Source: Prostheceraeus crozeri (Eukaryota; Platyhelminthes; Polycladida; Euryleptidae). From it: 64,000 nt of DNA. Below are positions 30,817-44,362 of this stretch, in pieces. Within the stretch, counting starts at the first letter, position 1; each line of letters opens with the position of its first letter. A model generated the notes under the pieces. That model was not told where the DNA came from. It did not search any database and was given only the letters and a program-made list of their open reading frames with translations. The position numbers and the translations under genes were made by a program. The DNA lies in NCBI GenBank assembly GCA_907163375.1, contig CAJQUW010010299.1, forward strand, positions 94,028-158,027, written 5' to 3'.

Positions 30817-33800
30817 CTGAAAAGAAGGCGGGGAAAGGTATATGAACTGTAAAAATTAGTTTTCTTTCATGAACTAAGACGACGAAGACCCATGATGATA
30901 AAGAACTTTAATCACCATGCGCATTAGCATTTTTTAAAATCTTAATATCAATTATTTTCTCTCGTTTCTAGTATTGGATCTTATTCTCAAATGTCAATCG
31001 AATTGTTTTGAGCATTTTCCTCTGGTTAATCATTAATAAATTATGATATTAAATGCACCTTGACGCTTAGTCATGGGTTTGTTGAAACAAGTCCAAAAAT
31101 GGGCATCGTGAAAGCTCTAAGGCAGGCATAAGAAAGAATGAGTAATGAATGAGAGTGAAAAGTAATGAGTAATAAGAATAATGCGGTAATCCGAATAAAG
31201 TTGTAATTTCCAAGCACGGAGTCAGGAAACGAAAAAATCTCCGCTTGTGAGCTTACTATAAGACTTGCACGCAATAATGAAATTAAAATGAAACACCGCT
31301 ACACCTTTGGAATATAAGCTTCTTCGGAGTTCGTTGCACTTCAATCAGGTAAGGAATCATCGCAGTGGTTTACAATTTTAATCACGATCTTACCTACTTA
31401 CTTGACTTTTTCGCTTTACGTCCATGTCACATGTGTTATGCGATAACAAAGGTGTATCGACAATGTTTCCCTTTTGAATGTGCAAAACTCGCATGAGAAC
31501 ATTTCAGGATGTAATATTAGTAGATCACGAAAAAGGATACGTTTCCGCACTATTGTGTTCTCTTTACTTTAGCGTTTGAAACAGCAATTTTTTAAAATAC
31601 ATATACATGTACAGCTGACCTCCTAAATAATAAGGTCAGGAAAGCATCCCATAATTTCCAATTGGTTCTTTGCTTCGATACAAATAAATTCGCTTAACAA
31701 AAGATTTTCCTTTAACGCTTACTTTGCGGCTAGTATGGTATCACTGTATTTCAGAACATGCGTGTACATACAACAGGATCTCGAAAGAGCAAGCAAGTTG
31801 CAAGATCTCGTGAAGCGATCATAGGAAGAAAAAGGAAATCTTTTCATACAATCGAAGAGTAGGAATTCAAAAGCGATTTCAAGAAATGAAAAACAGAAAA
31901 TGAAGAAACAATGCGGATAAAAGACTATACATTGAATAGTACGCACTAGTCAAATAGATGTAGAATCATATAATCATAAGCTTCCACTCGGCACGATGTT
32001 GTAAACCACATATTGGGAAAATTATAAATACCAACTTTTCATTTATCGACAATGTCAACATTTAATCAAAGCAATGTCAAGCAGAATTCAGAACTTTATG
32101 CTATTAATGACTATCTGCAATCTACATCGTGTTTCCACATGTAAATCATCTAAATTCATATTGATTGACTATCGCAAAAACTTGCTACGAGTTGCTCGTA
32201 TTCGACACTGCAGACAAAAACAAATCAGTCTTATCGTTCTCCTGTTTACACGAAATAAACATTCACAGGGGCTCTCGCAGGAAAATCAACGTAAAATAGA
32301 ATGCATGGAAATTACTACTGAGAATGACTGTCCGGAAAAACTAATTATTGTAAAAAGAACTTTTGTTTACAGCCATTAATGTGACTTTAGTGCTAGCTGA
32401 AGCGCGGTCGCAGTACAACAGCTGTACATCACAGCATGTTGACAGGACGCACTTCTACATTGGTCATGCATCAACTAAAGAAAAAACGTACAACCGATTG
32501 CTGAATCTCCCAAGGGGGCTTCGTTATCACTCAGCCAAGTGTTCGCTCTATATGTTGATGGTTGATCTTTATATACGTTTGACAGGCGATAGAAAATTCC
32601 TCTCTCCATGGGGAGCCCAATTACATATTTCCATAAGCAAGGGTAAATCGTGTATTTATGGACATCAGTCTGCCAGTGGGAGGATTAAAATAACGAGAAA
32701 ATCTCAACAAATAACGCAGGAGACATGCATAATGCATGTAGGTATATGAGACAGCACCTGAAAGCTGATTGTTTACCGAGTAAGCAAACGAATTGAATAG
32801 ACAGAGATATCATACATCACAACTAGCAGTTGATTTGCCATATTTCAAAACACAGCTGGCGCATATCAATTTCGTGTTTGACAAATGATGCTTTTTGATT
32901 AAGGCAAAAATATCAAACAAGGCAGATGCGAATGTACTTAGGGGTGTAGCTAAGGAAGGAACTCAATGGAAGGAATGGCCTTCCCTGCGATTTAACAATA
33001 TATTCTTCAATATATTTCATACTTAATCAAATCATTCTTCGTTGTCAAATTGCCATTTCTTAAAAAATGAAAAGCTGACGTTGGCATTAGAAATTATACT
33101 TGTAGAACTATCTGAATTGACATTTATATCAGATCTGCTTGACTTTCCTAGACCAGCGTTCCACAGATCAGATATAAAGCGTCCAATCAATGCGTTGCAT
33201 GCGCACAAAAATTTGAAAATTGACCTTTCATTTATATTGGGGAACAGGAAGAACTCTTCGTGGAAGGACTAATTGACACCTCTTTTACATATGTCACAAC
33301 GATGACAGCAAAGTTGTGCCTTTCAATAGCATGGAGCATGTTCCACAAAGCAATGGAACTGGACAACAAAGAAAAAGGAAATGAAATCCATAAGTCAACA
33401 TATAATCAATCATCCTCATGCCCTAAATATACAGCATGCAGATCTCCGATATTTGACCCAAAGTCTCCTCTCTCTGTAACTCGCATACCATCTAGTTGAG
33501 ACTATGTTTTTCTATTTTATGCATATCTTTTCAGGTCTCTGCTCATAACAAGTTGCAACATTTGAATTTTGTGTAAATATGTGTAATATATGTCATTCTA
33601 TTCCTGATGTAGGTTAAGAGCGATTGATCGAATCTGATCCAATAAAGTCTTCGAACAGTTAGCTGATTTATGCGCTAGCTGTTTTAATAGCCATATCAAA
33701 TGCTTTCCAAGCATGGAAATACGATCCGTCGCTAGGAGTTGTTTACCTGCAAATTTAAACCAAGAAAATTTGTCTACAACTAATGTAATAGAGCCTAAAT

Positions 33801-36039
33801 TAAATCTATCCTACTTAGAATAATCGCGCATGAGATTTGTTGTCAAAAATGGTGTATGGACCTACACGCAAAATGTGGTCTACAGTTCTAAAATAATTAC
33901 AAGTTCCATTCACTTCCTGATACAAGCAATAGTATGTGCTAAACAGAAAAAGGAATATTTCTAATTATCAGGCCAAATTTAGCCTATAGACCCAAATAAT
34001 AGGAATTGTGATTGCAGTATCGAATAAATTAATACAGGGTATCCACAAGTTATGTAGTTAGATATAGTCGGTCAGAATGACAGAAGTCAGCGTCAATCGC
34101 TGCATTGAAGTAACGCTCCAATTTATCGATTATTGAATGACTAAAGATATTCGCAGTACTATGTATCTGTCCCTAAACATCTCATCTTCGTTCACTTATA
34201 AATATTCATCACCAAAATGGAACGAGCTACTGAACCACTATTTTTGTCAATATGCATAATTTGGCTGTTTTTCTATGCACTGATTTGTACTTATATATAT
34301 ATTGATTGTTTATGTGTGATCCATTCAGTCGCGGGAAAACCGATCGTCTTGTTTTGAATTTTCGTTGGTTCATACTTTATCAAATGTACATTTAATAAAC
34401 CGTATTTCTTTGCGTCAAAATAATTTATCTGCTGTTGGAAACGAGCTCGAACACATTCAGCGACAAACTGTAAGTTGCACGTTCCTACTTAAACTTAATT
34501 TATTAGTTGTTGACAAGCGCACCAATCTTCATTCACAAACTCCAGATAATCATCACAACTCAGCAGTTATCTCAAATCTCGATAGAATTCAATTAGTTTG
34601 TGACCATCAAGGAAGAAATGTTTTTGACAAACTTTGTGAAAGGACAAGAGACTCCTTCTATTTTTTCGACTCAGAAAAAATCCAGAAAAAACAAACGAAT
34701 CAGACTGTCAATGCATCACGCGAGGAATTTCTCGATCAATAGAGAAGATTATGAATTAAGTGAAACCCGGTTCCACTGCTCAATTTCTAATCTATATCCA
34801 TTTGTAGATGAGATCTGCTGCCTTCTCATGCAGCTGAAAACTTGCATGTAATTTTAGGAGTGTAACGATTTCTTCTATCGGAAATCGCATGGATCATAAC
34901 AATTTTAGAGAACTTAACTTAACTCAACGACTCGAGTAAGGCGAAACATTATTGAGATGGACCACTCCATCAATTCGATTTAAAAATTTAGTTAATTAGA
35001 GTTCATTTCATTTAATCATCTTTATCATTGTTTTCAATGCTAGATCGTATAAATTACAATATATTTCGGATGACAAGTACAAAGCTGCAATTTTATACTG
35101 TAATTTGATAAAATTGCTTTCTGAGGCATTTACAAAATGCTTTTATTTATTTATCATTGATGTCATCGCTAAGTTATTTCTATTTTCAACACGTTAGAGA
35201 AAAAGATTTAATTTGATTGTACAATCACTATTTGAATTACATATGAGAAGCACTAACTCAAAGCGTCATTTAGACATTCTCATAACGGCGACAGTGAAGC
35301 CGTCATATTCCGCATTTTGTAATCAGAAGCATTTTGGCGGATGTATATTCTTCAAGACCAGTGCTGTCTTAAAAGTCTTAAGTAGACACTTAACTAATCC
35401 GTGTCTCAATAGACTAATCCATTAAAAAACTTCAGGAGACCAATGCATCCTGTCTGTACAGACTATTCTTTCAGTTTGTCATTGACCTATCGCCGGAAAA
35501 CGATAAATGCAGCGATCAACAGAACACAGTGAAATTCGTAAACACTGTCAATGCAGATAATTATGACTCATGTAAACAGTCACATCTGATTATATATATA
35601 TGCCGTATTCTACTTAACTTGAAACCAATTTGTGTCGTGATTTTGAAGTTAACATTTCTATTGGGCGACAGTGAACACATTTATAAGCATGAAACATCGA
35701 GCTTTGTCAACATTTTCTATATAATACATGTATATCGCCTTGCTTCAACACATTTTCATGACTTAGGAAATTAAGAAAACACGAGAATTTGGTTTGTTGT
35801 TAAGTCAATATTTCAATACTCGTTGAATACCATTCAAGTTGCACAGAATTCCCACAAACATTGAAATAAACTAGCCTTTAATATACCAAATCATTGCATT
35901 AATTTGTTGAAAGATAACTCTCTAAATGTAAAACGCTTCAAAAAATGTCTACCAAATCACATGTACCTGATAAGGTACTATCATTCTTCCTTCCCAATAT
36001 ATTCAAAATTTTCCGAATTCATTAATTCCGAAATTTTAA
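30817..36039. other. Upstream of the coding exons, nothing firm
   Basis: This is upstream of the first coding exon on the minus strand and should contain the 5' UTR exon(s) and promoter of the motin-like gene, which I cannot place. The stretch 31130-31190 is AATGAGT-rich low complexity. Near 33600 a CCTGATGTAGG... segment before AATAAAG resembles Penelope 3' ends, without more support. Open frames up to 128 codons have no recognisable content. Confidence 0.4.
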
Positions 36040-36261
36040 CTTTTGGTGAGAGGGAAGCCCAAAATGATAGATGTAATCGATCTTGCTTAATTGACGAGAC
36101 CTTTCAGCTGTCACAGGCAGCCATCTTCAGGTGAATGTTGGCAAGCCATGCACAGTGAACACTCGCCTGAAGATGGCTGTCTGTAGCGACTGGAAGTCCT
36201 CGCCAATTAAGCAAAATCGATTACATCCATCGTCTTGGGCTTCCTTCTCACCAAAGGTTAC
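36040..36261. repeat. Fold-back structure, 96-bp arms
   Basis: The arms 36040-36135 and 36166-36261 pair imperfectly across a 30-bp spacer. Both contain CCTGAAGATGGCTG, a spacer, and CTGAAAG or CTGGAAG, the kind of ending seen in Penelope elements (CTGANGA...GAAA). It may be two inverted PLE ends or a miniature element. No flanking duplication is clear. Confidence 0.75.
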
Positions 36262-38226
36262 TACGTCTGGCCTTCTTTTCTATGTCATCAAATTTTATCA
36301 AACTTAGTCACATGGGGGTTTCGGCATCATTCATGTGATGTCTTCTCTCTTGACCACTAATAAATGAAGTATGCATTGTCTTTTTGCATATTATCATGCT
36401 AGTATTATCGCATGACACATGAGATCCACTCAATTAAGTCCCAGACTTTAGCTGGAGTGTTAGCTGACACTCGAGAGTGTTGCATCGCCAACGATCTTCT
36501 CTCGATCATAAGTGCAGTCTCATTTCATCACCACCTTCGCAATAATATAAAATTCTTCTGGTTAGTAAAAAATTTGCAGCAGTTGCTTTGTCGTTCTTTG
36601 TAAACAACAATCCCAAGTTCATGATCACAACTGTATGTAGAATTTGCCTTCGTATCTTATTCTCTAACTAGAACACAGGGAACTGGTTCTTCATGCCAGA
36701 GTTCAAGTAAGACTACTTGATGGTGCTACACCATCACTCTATGACAAATCAAACCTATTCTAAACCCAATGTGACAAAGTTCAACGACATTTGATGAATT
36801 CGGAAAAATTTGAAGATGTGTGGGCGGGAGACTAGACGCATCAATAGAATTTAACACGATAGCAAAGTCGGCCTTGACGTGCATTGCATGAAATTGGGAA
36901 GTGGAATGCAAGTAACTACAGGCTGGTCCAATTAGAATCTTTAGTAAATTATTTGTTCAGACGAGCAAGCTCTACACCAATGGAGATCGAGAGAAATGGA
37001 AACTATCAAAAGATTCAGCTCATGGCCAGGAACAGGATAGTGTTTACAAACGTCACATTCAAATTCCAATGAAAAATTCAATGTCACCTCTTCATGCGAA
37101 TACATTTGGCTAGATAAAGTCTAGCATTATACAAATAAAATTCAACTCTAAAAGAATGAATCCAACACAGCAACACTTGAAAAGAAGAAGATATTAAAGA
37201 TATTAAGATGTGGCAATTAAAGATGTTATTAAATATATTGCTTCTGAATATTGTTCTATTGATATATCCACTTTCTCTACATTTACGGGGCAAAAAAAGT
37301 CAATAGTCAATAGTAAACATGGTTGACTCTTCTATGTCATTTATTCAGACCATTAAGTCTTAATTAAACAGCAGCTTATACATGCCGAAGATACAAAAAG
37401 ATGCCACAGCGGCATGATCTTACCTATCCGTGTCGAATGAACGAACTTCGACTGTGTCTCTGAATATTCGAATCTTGACTACTACGAAGATTGGAGAGCT
37501 TAGTGTAAGTGTAAATCACAGAGTCTTGACCGCAAAGAGCAATATCAAAGCAAATATTAGGAAGCTGAATCAAAAATGAGGGTGACCCTTTTATTAAACT
37601 AGTGGAAATATTCATATACAAAGAGCGAAAGAATGAGCCGGATAAATATAGACGTGTAGAATATAATATGAAGAATAAAAAAAATCAATTTGATAGTGGT
37701 AACCGATTGTCATCAATGACAAGTGCGGTAATATTAGCTCTTGCAACAGACGTTATCTTTGGGAAACTCCGTACGACGAATCAATTGGAGTCAACAGTTT
37801 ATGGATGTCAACTGCATTTCACTATTAGCAGAAGTAGCAGCGCCGGCAATCTAAACAACATCTTAAGTGACAGTGTTGACATTTACATCCATAAACGTAT
37901 TTCCGACCAAAATATCTCACGAGAATTTCTTAGGCTTGAATGATATTGATGACGGTACGAACTCAAACTGATATATGAAAACACTGACCAGAAAACCGAA
38001 CACTGTTCATAATTTGAACAGATGAGACTGACGCTCATGCCGGTTCCTCGCTTGACTGGTAGTAATTGTTGTGTGTCATACCGGTCGTTTCTGTAAGTTC
38101 ACCTCGCCTAATAAAGTTGACCTCTCCAGGGTAAGCTTTGGTTTCTTGCTTCTGGTAGATTAACAAGGGATGAATTTTATGGATTGCATTTCAATATTAA
38201 CTTTATGAATAATGAACTATCTTGAC
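36262..38226. other. Noncoding stretch, nothing recognised
   Basis: Short frames only, up to 113 codons at 37602-37943, without motifs. No repeats noticed. Confidence 0.4.
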
Positions 38227-38440
38227 ACTTAACACACAGCTGCAGTGAGCTTGCACTCAAATTATGCGATCGAAAAAAGGCCAGTCTCGGCCAACGGCCT
38301 ACAACTTTCCTGCCAACCACCAGGTCCAAAATCTCACACAGCTTCCATTTCGGAGTCGAATGCGCACGCCTCCACATCAGGACAATCCACGCTTTCTCAA
38401 TGCGCTTCTTGCCAACCGTGCTCCAGCAATATTTCTGTAC
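38227..38440. other. GC-richer island, possible exon
   Basis: The segment is clearly richer in G+C than its flanks. On the plus strand an acceptor-like TTAACACACAG opens into a Ser-rich frame (VSANGLQLSCQPPGPKSH, then NAHASTSGQSTLSQCASC), but the only donor nearby is weak. A minus-strand exon is equally possible (TTAATGTACAG acceptor) and could be an upstream exon of the motin-like gene. I cannot decide. Confidence 0.25.
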
Positions 38441-40347
38441 ATTAATTTCAACGGGTCAACATTGTTTTCACTCAAATCGCTCAAGCAGACATCCGATCGA
38501 CTTCATCTTCGACTTACTATTGATTTTGACTATCAGGAACGATTAAAAATCGTCCAAATCTCAAAAGAAAAAAATAGTAAACGCGAATTTTTTCGATGTC
38601 GATGTTTATATATCTTGAAACATCGAAATAATTTTCTCACGATAATAGCCTTTTTCAGTTTTATCATGGAGCCATATAATAGATTTCCACTGCATCACGC
38701 ATTAAGTGGCATCCTTGCTCAAGGGAATGGAAAAATATTTCAGTCATGCAAAATGTCTCCTATAGAAAAAACCATGAAGCAGATTCAAATATGCTGTACC
38801 GTACATTCAAGCCATGAATTTTTGTTGTGCTGGCATACACTGTGTACCCACCGTGCATTCTTCATAATCGAGTATAAAATTGTCCTAATAGCATGAAAAT
38901 TATCATGCAGCACTATATATTTTCAATCTTAACTGCAGCTGGCGAGTGAGAGAAAAGCAGAAAAAGTAAAACAATAAATTTACATTTCCGGTAATCAATG
39001 TAAACATATGCAATATACGTGTACAGAAAAAGTAGGAGCTTTTGATTTCATTTGTATTGTAACTAGAGTTGGCACGGAATATTTCGCGAAGTTTAATTTT
39101 TATTTCCTCCGAAGTTTATCGAAGATTTTTTTGATTGAATGATAGCTGAATGACAGCTCAGTACCTCACACTATGTCAATTTTCATCAAAATATTCTGTC
39201 GTCTTCATTTTAAAATCCTGCGTCAGATAATACGCTCGATTTTCTTACGTAAGGCCTACTGACAACAATTGACCACTTAAGATGAAGGTTAAATATGCGT
39301 GTGTTTAAATTTACTTATGTTAAAATAATCTATGGAGCATAAGGTTTCATATGGCATATCGTTTAAAAAAATTCAACCCAGGACTTCAAAACGAAAATTA
39401 CATTTGAAAATGGATTAAAGTTTTTATGCAATTATTTTTGAAACGATCTGTATGATTCGCTGACCGAACAATTCATCACTTGATTATTCCGCTCTTTAAT
39501 TTACAGTTCATATATAGCAGAGGACCATTATTATTTGGTAGTCTAAAATTTTTGGTGAACAGCCTATTCTTACAGTAATCTAATCTGAGTCACAATCACA
39601 ACTCACAATGTGCTTCAAGCGATTGCATTCATATCATGTGTGTACGAGAATGTAGCACATTTGTATTGGATGCTGTGGTGTGGCGTGTGATGATGCCGTA
39701 ACTAGCACCCTCAAAGGGGGATGGGGTGCAGCAACAGACCAGAAGGAGCAACATTTTCAGGTTCCAACTAGTGACATTCAACAGGGAGGCGAGAGTGAGT
39801 TCATGTAAAATTTAAATGCGCTAGAAGTTAGTCAGCTTGTTCATTACCGATAGGTTATTTATATATTCAGAACCCACAATGCTCATGATTCTCAGCTATA
39901 GAGTTGCAGTCAACAAGTGACTTACAGCAACAGATAACTATTTTGAAAAATATGAACTTGAATATATAGCTTATACTTTCCAGAATGTGTTTTAGCCATA
40001 CATAGTCATAGGCCTACATAGGTCAAAAATTACAACGCATGAGCAAATATGGCTTACATGTAAATGGTGTATTGTCGAGTAATATTTGTTTTCGTGATAT
40101 AAAAATCTGGTCAGTAGTACTGAATCATGTTGTGGATATGAGTTAGACTTCCAGTTATGGTATACATGGAGCAAGAAAAATTACAGATTTATCTATTTTT
40201 GATTCTTTCAACATTTTCGCCTCTTTTATACGTCAGCGAGAACCCCGAGTAAGCTTGAGTTGTACACCTTGTACATTGCCGCGGTTTGATATTTGCAAGA
40301 ATTTGCAACTACAGAAATGCAGAAGTCAAGCGACGAAAATAAGAAGA
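38441..40347. other. Noncoding stretch, nothing recognised
   Basis: AT-rich. The long plus-strand frame running in from 38264 has no homology I can see. No repeats. Confidence 0.4.
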
Positions 40348-40449
40348 AAATTATTCACTAAAAGGCACGTGAACTCTGTGTATTCTAAATTTACCGGTAA
40401 ATTATTCACTAAAAGGCACGTGAACTCTGTGTATTCTAAATTTACCGGT
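40348..40449. repeat. Exact 51-bp tandem duplication
   Basis: AATTATTCACTAAAAGGCAC to TTTACCGGTA occurs twice head to tail with no differences that I can see, so it is recent. The period is 17 codons and a short frame stays open across it. Confidence 0.9.
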
Positions 40450-43408
40450 ACCATTATTCGATAAGCATCATAATTCATATCGTAATGGGGCAACAATTTT
40501 TCATAATGTTGGGGGCAACAGAAATGTCAGCTATGGTACTGCCTATGCTTCATTTAAGAGCAATCAAATAACTTTGATTCTGTAGGACTACGTTTCCCGT
40601 ATATTCCCATCGTCTCATCAGACGGTGTACTTTATAAATGTAGCTTCATCACTTCAGACGGCTGCGAGAATGGTACGTCATAAAGATAAATGTAGATTAC
40701 AAATGCAACTAAAATATCGAAAAGATTCGATCTACTATGGAAAGGATTGCACTGGCGACAACTCAATCGGTGTCGGTTAGGGACGAGGTTCAACGACGAG
40801 GTTCATCGATTCCCGGACCGATTATAGGGGAAGGGCGGTTAAATATCTATAAAAAAGCCATTACTTTATTCTTAAACGATCCCTGAGCGCGTTGTTGATT
40901 GAATTGTCACATATTCCTGGAAGTAGAAAATCCAATTCCAAACTAACGTTCGATTAACAAAGCGAGCGCGTGATCTGCATGCACAATTTGATAAAATGTC
41001 AATTGATAATACTGCCATGAAGCACAAATGTACTAACAAACTATTTGAAAATGAGTCTCAAGTTAATTAAGTGACAGCTAAATTAATGAAAAAATCCCAT
41101 GGCACTATTCGGTGTTTTTTCATTAACTTCACTAAGTCACAGAATCAATTGGTCAAAGACTCCTAGCCTTGACACAAGCAACAAAAATAAATAATTACGT
41201 AATTTGTCAAATTGCATTATGAGGTCTAGAAGCATTATTTAGTCAATATTCTGAGAGGGAAACTATCATATTTTGGACAAAAATTATTCATAAATACCAT
41301 TTAGAATTAACTTAGGGCATTCTGCCTCTCAGTGCGCCGTATGTTTTATAGAAATCGAAAATCCAATTCCCACATATTTCAATATGAAATAATTAAGTTT
41401 CTTCCAGGAACACCTGTAGATAATGAAATAAGAGCAAACAAAAGAGACATTTCAAAAGTGAAAGCGGGTAGAATATTTTGTAGTGGGTAGTTTTTGTAGA
41501 ATATTTTGTACCCCCATCATTCACAATGCACTATCAATTCAGTTGGATAATTTCCTTTGTATTATATCTCACTTCCCTTCGATGTAATTTTGGTATCCTG
41601 CTACAGAAAAAAAACCTCCGAAAAATATCTTATCAAAAAAAATTCACAATATATCTGCGGAAATGCTGCATGTCTGGAGTAGCATTATTGACATTTCTGA
41701 AAACCCAATCTGAACAAAAGCTTGCTAAAAGGCCCGGTGCGTTACTGAGCATAATTTCAATCACAAACGTATTCTCAGCTTGTCAAGTTAAACTGTCTCT
41801 TTGATAGACTCCATCAGGTAGTAATCACAATTACTAGGCAACAGTGGTTGTCTATTCTCAATTTCACATTAAAGGACGGCATTTTCCATTAGTCGCCTTT
41901 ACATGAATTTGATATCGCGTCTGATGTATTTATTTCCGAACACTTCTTATCTCCGATAAGCGAATTGCATTCGAAATAATTAATGTAGTCATATCATCCC
42001 TACTAACCGTCGCAATTACTCATGGCTAATCGTTATATAGAGCTTTCATGAATTCATCCTGACAATAATGACGCAAATAATTGATATTGAGATGCATCGG
42101 AATGCGTAAGATAGATTGGTCGCTATGAATTCCTACAACCCATGAAATCTGTTGATGTTCTGTAAACTAGCATGTGTGGCCATTCATCTGAAAGTAAATC
42201 TAATTTATATATACGCATCAATGACTTCGGACAGCAGTGGACATCAATCAATTCAAAATTTGCATGCTGCGATTAACATTCTAGCAATTAGCTTAGTATA
42301 TGCAAAGCATAAAATTAATGAAACAGCCTGGTTCTCAAATCAAATTTGTGATGTTATGTAAAATCGGAGTCCTTTAAAATAAAATCATTTTTACAGTTGT
42401 AAATTCGGGAAGAACCAAGTTCGTTGACATGTGTCATTATCAAAATCTTGTAATATAATTAACATAATACTCATCTGTGTAATGACTTAACAACATTTCA
42501 TCGAAATTTGAGAAAACATGCCCAATTTCCTGTACGGATAAGATGTCTGTATACACTTTTATTTCGTTCATTTGTTTCGAACGACCACTCATATGAAAGG
42601 GTGTGATCTGCAGATGCTTTCTATGCAAATCACACTGAAGGAATCTCTTTTCCACATTAATTTGCAGTCACCAAGTCAATAAAATCGTGTTTCTAGACAG
42701 CATGTCTTAAATCTCCTTTGGAAATAGATGGGATTTCTCAATTCAAGCAATTTATGAAAAACACGATCTAATCCGGCAAGCGTGCAGCTTTGTAATACTA
42801 CAGCTTGAAGCATACAATGTTATGTGAAGTTTCATGTACGACCTCGCTCCCTGCACAATTTCGTTCTAGCTTGCGGACTAATTTTTATATATTGATTTGT
42901 ATATTTCTTTATTGGAATGGAAATAGTAATAAACACAGAAGCTTGCATGTACAATAGAAGTTAATCAGTAAACATACCCTTCAAAAAATGTTAAATAATG
43001 CGAAGTATGCACGTATACTAAAATCATTGTAAAGCAAGATTAAGCGCATACACCAAGCTGACGATAACTGTTGTTGCAAAGATTGATATACATTGACTTA
43101 TGTAGCCTATAATGGCATTTTGTTTCACTATTACAGTTTCAGATTGATCACAACGACTACTCCGATTTCTCATAAAACTTCACTTATGAAGCTTACTTTT
43201 ATTAAGACTCGGAGCCAGTGGTCATTGCCTCAACCCACAGGGTTCGACTAAATTAAGTACCGGTAACTAAACTGAAACTGGGAGTGTGCCGGGTCGGAAA
43301 TGGTAGACTCGACCCAAGGAATCAAATATGTCTGGCCCCGGAATATCCCCAGAAATCCAATCATAGTTTTGCTGTTTAATGTCTAGCCAACACGAAATCA
43401 CCAATGCC
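40450..43408. other. Noncoding stretch with one dispersed repeat
   Basis: At 41515-41700 a diverged repeat begins with ATTCACAATGCACTAT and includes CCTCCGAAA; a second copy lies at 45990-46205. Near 40580-40635, on the minus strand, CTGATGAGACG...GGAAACGTAGTC resembles a hammerhead without a stem I. Nothing else is recognised. Confidence 0.4.
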
Positions 43409-44362
43409 CAGACTTGTGTCAATTACTCGGAAAATGTAATTGATTACAAAAACAAATTGATTTTATCGCTCATTACTTAAATTACTTATCGCTTAGTATT
43501 ATTTAACCTATTTTTGAATGACGAATTTTATAATAAAAGGCATGTGTTTTCACAAAACTTCAAAGCCCTTGCACAAAATAGGGTTGTAAAAAAATCGTAA
43601 CACGTTAAAAAAAACGTAGCAGTCATTCACGTGAGAAAATGAAGGACGTTCATTTAATCAAAAAAGCCCCATAATAAAAATCGTGAGGCACCAGTACAGA
43701 GAGTAGGACAAAGATAAGTCAATATAAGAAAAAATTAAAACAAACCAGAAACTTTAAACAAGTAGGAAAACAGCGTAGCAAAATCATTGTCAATGTTATA
43801 GTGTGAAACCGTCATTAAATAAGCGACACATTTGGGTGAAAAACGAATTTGTCCTAGCTGCAGTCGCACACAGTGGTAGCTGAAATTTGTGGATCCGTGG
43901 CAAAATGGAAGGTCGAAGATGGTGTAATTGATGTGTCACATCATTTACAATAGTCAAAAATAGCTTATATGAAACAATGATTCTGCGATGATCCAACGGC
44001 ACAAAGTTTGAGCACCTGCACGATTTAGAAAGACAAATTAAACGATGACAGAGTCTTTGCACTCTCTCTACAGCATCAACTTCATACATGTACAAAAGAG
44101 TGAACTATTGCTTATATCTCATTACTAGAAGCTACTGAAACATATCATCGAAGTGGAGAATATAGCAATTTATACTGCATGTTGCATGCTGTATTGAACA
44201 ATGCTGATTGTAAGGTAATTACAATTAGTTCTCAATTAAATGACTAAAATGTAATTTTAGACTAGCTGTAATTGATTACAACTACAAATTGCTCATTAGA
44301 AAATGCAATTGATTGCGATGACTAATTACAGTAATTGTAATTTCAATTACAACACAAGTCTG
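43409..44362. mobile_element. Non-autonomous hAT element
   Basis: The ends are CAGACTTGTGTCAATTAC and, reversed, CAGACTTGTGTTGTAATT, with further TAATTAC words inside both ends. The 8-bp flanks CCAATGCC and CCAATAAC match at six positions, as expected of an old hAT duplication. It has no transposase; a LINE fragment fills part of the interior. Confidence 0.75.
43796..44095 (-). pseudogene. CR1-like LINE ORF2 C-terminal fragment within hAT
   Basis: On the minus strand: EVDAVERVQRLCHRLICLSK, FVPLDHRRIIVSYKLFLTIV, HHLRPSILPRIHKFQLP, then RTNSFFTQMCRLFNDGF. The VERVQR..HRLIC core and the R...F...RLFN ending are the conserved tail of ORF2. It is close to the LINE at 26.5-27.2 kb (ERVHRRAHRLICGKNC) and is probably the same family. 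5'-truncated. Confidence 0.7.

Noticed and set aside
32363-34742. Unassigned frames of 80-128 codons
   Set aside because: No motif, no repeat homology, and AT-rich DNA yields frames of this size by chance.
36100-36200. Active hammerheads in the 36.1-kb fold-back
   Set aside because: CTGAAGA and a GAAA-like string are present, but stem I has two pairs at most and the right arm has lost GAAA.
38264-38896. 210-codon open frame
   Set aside because: Only the first part has coding-like composition; the rest is AT-rich with no motif. Kept only as a possible short exon.
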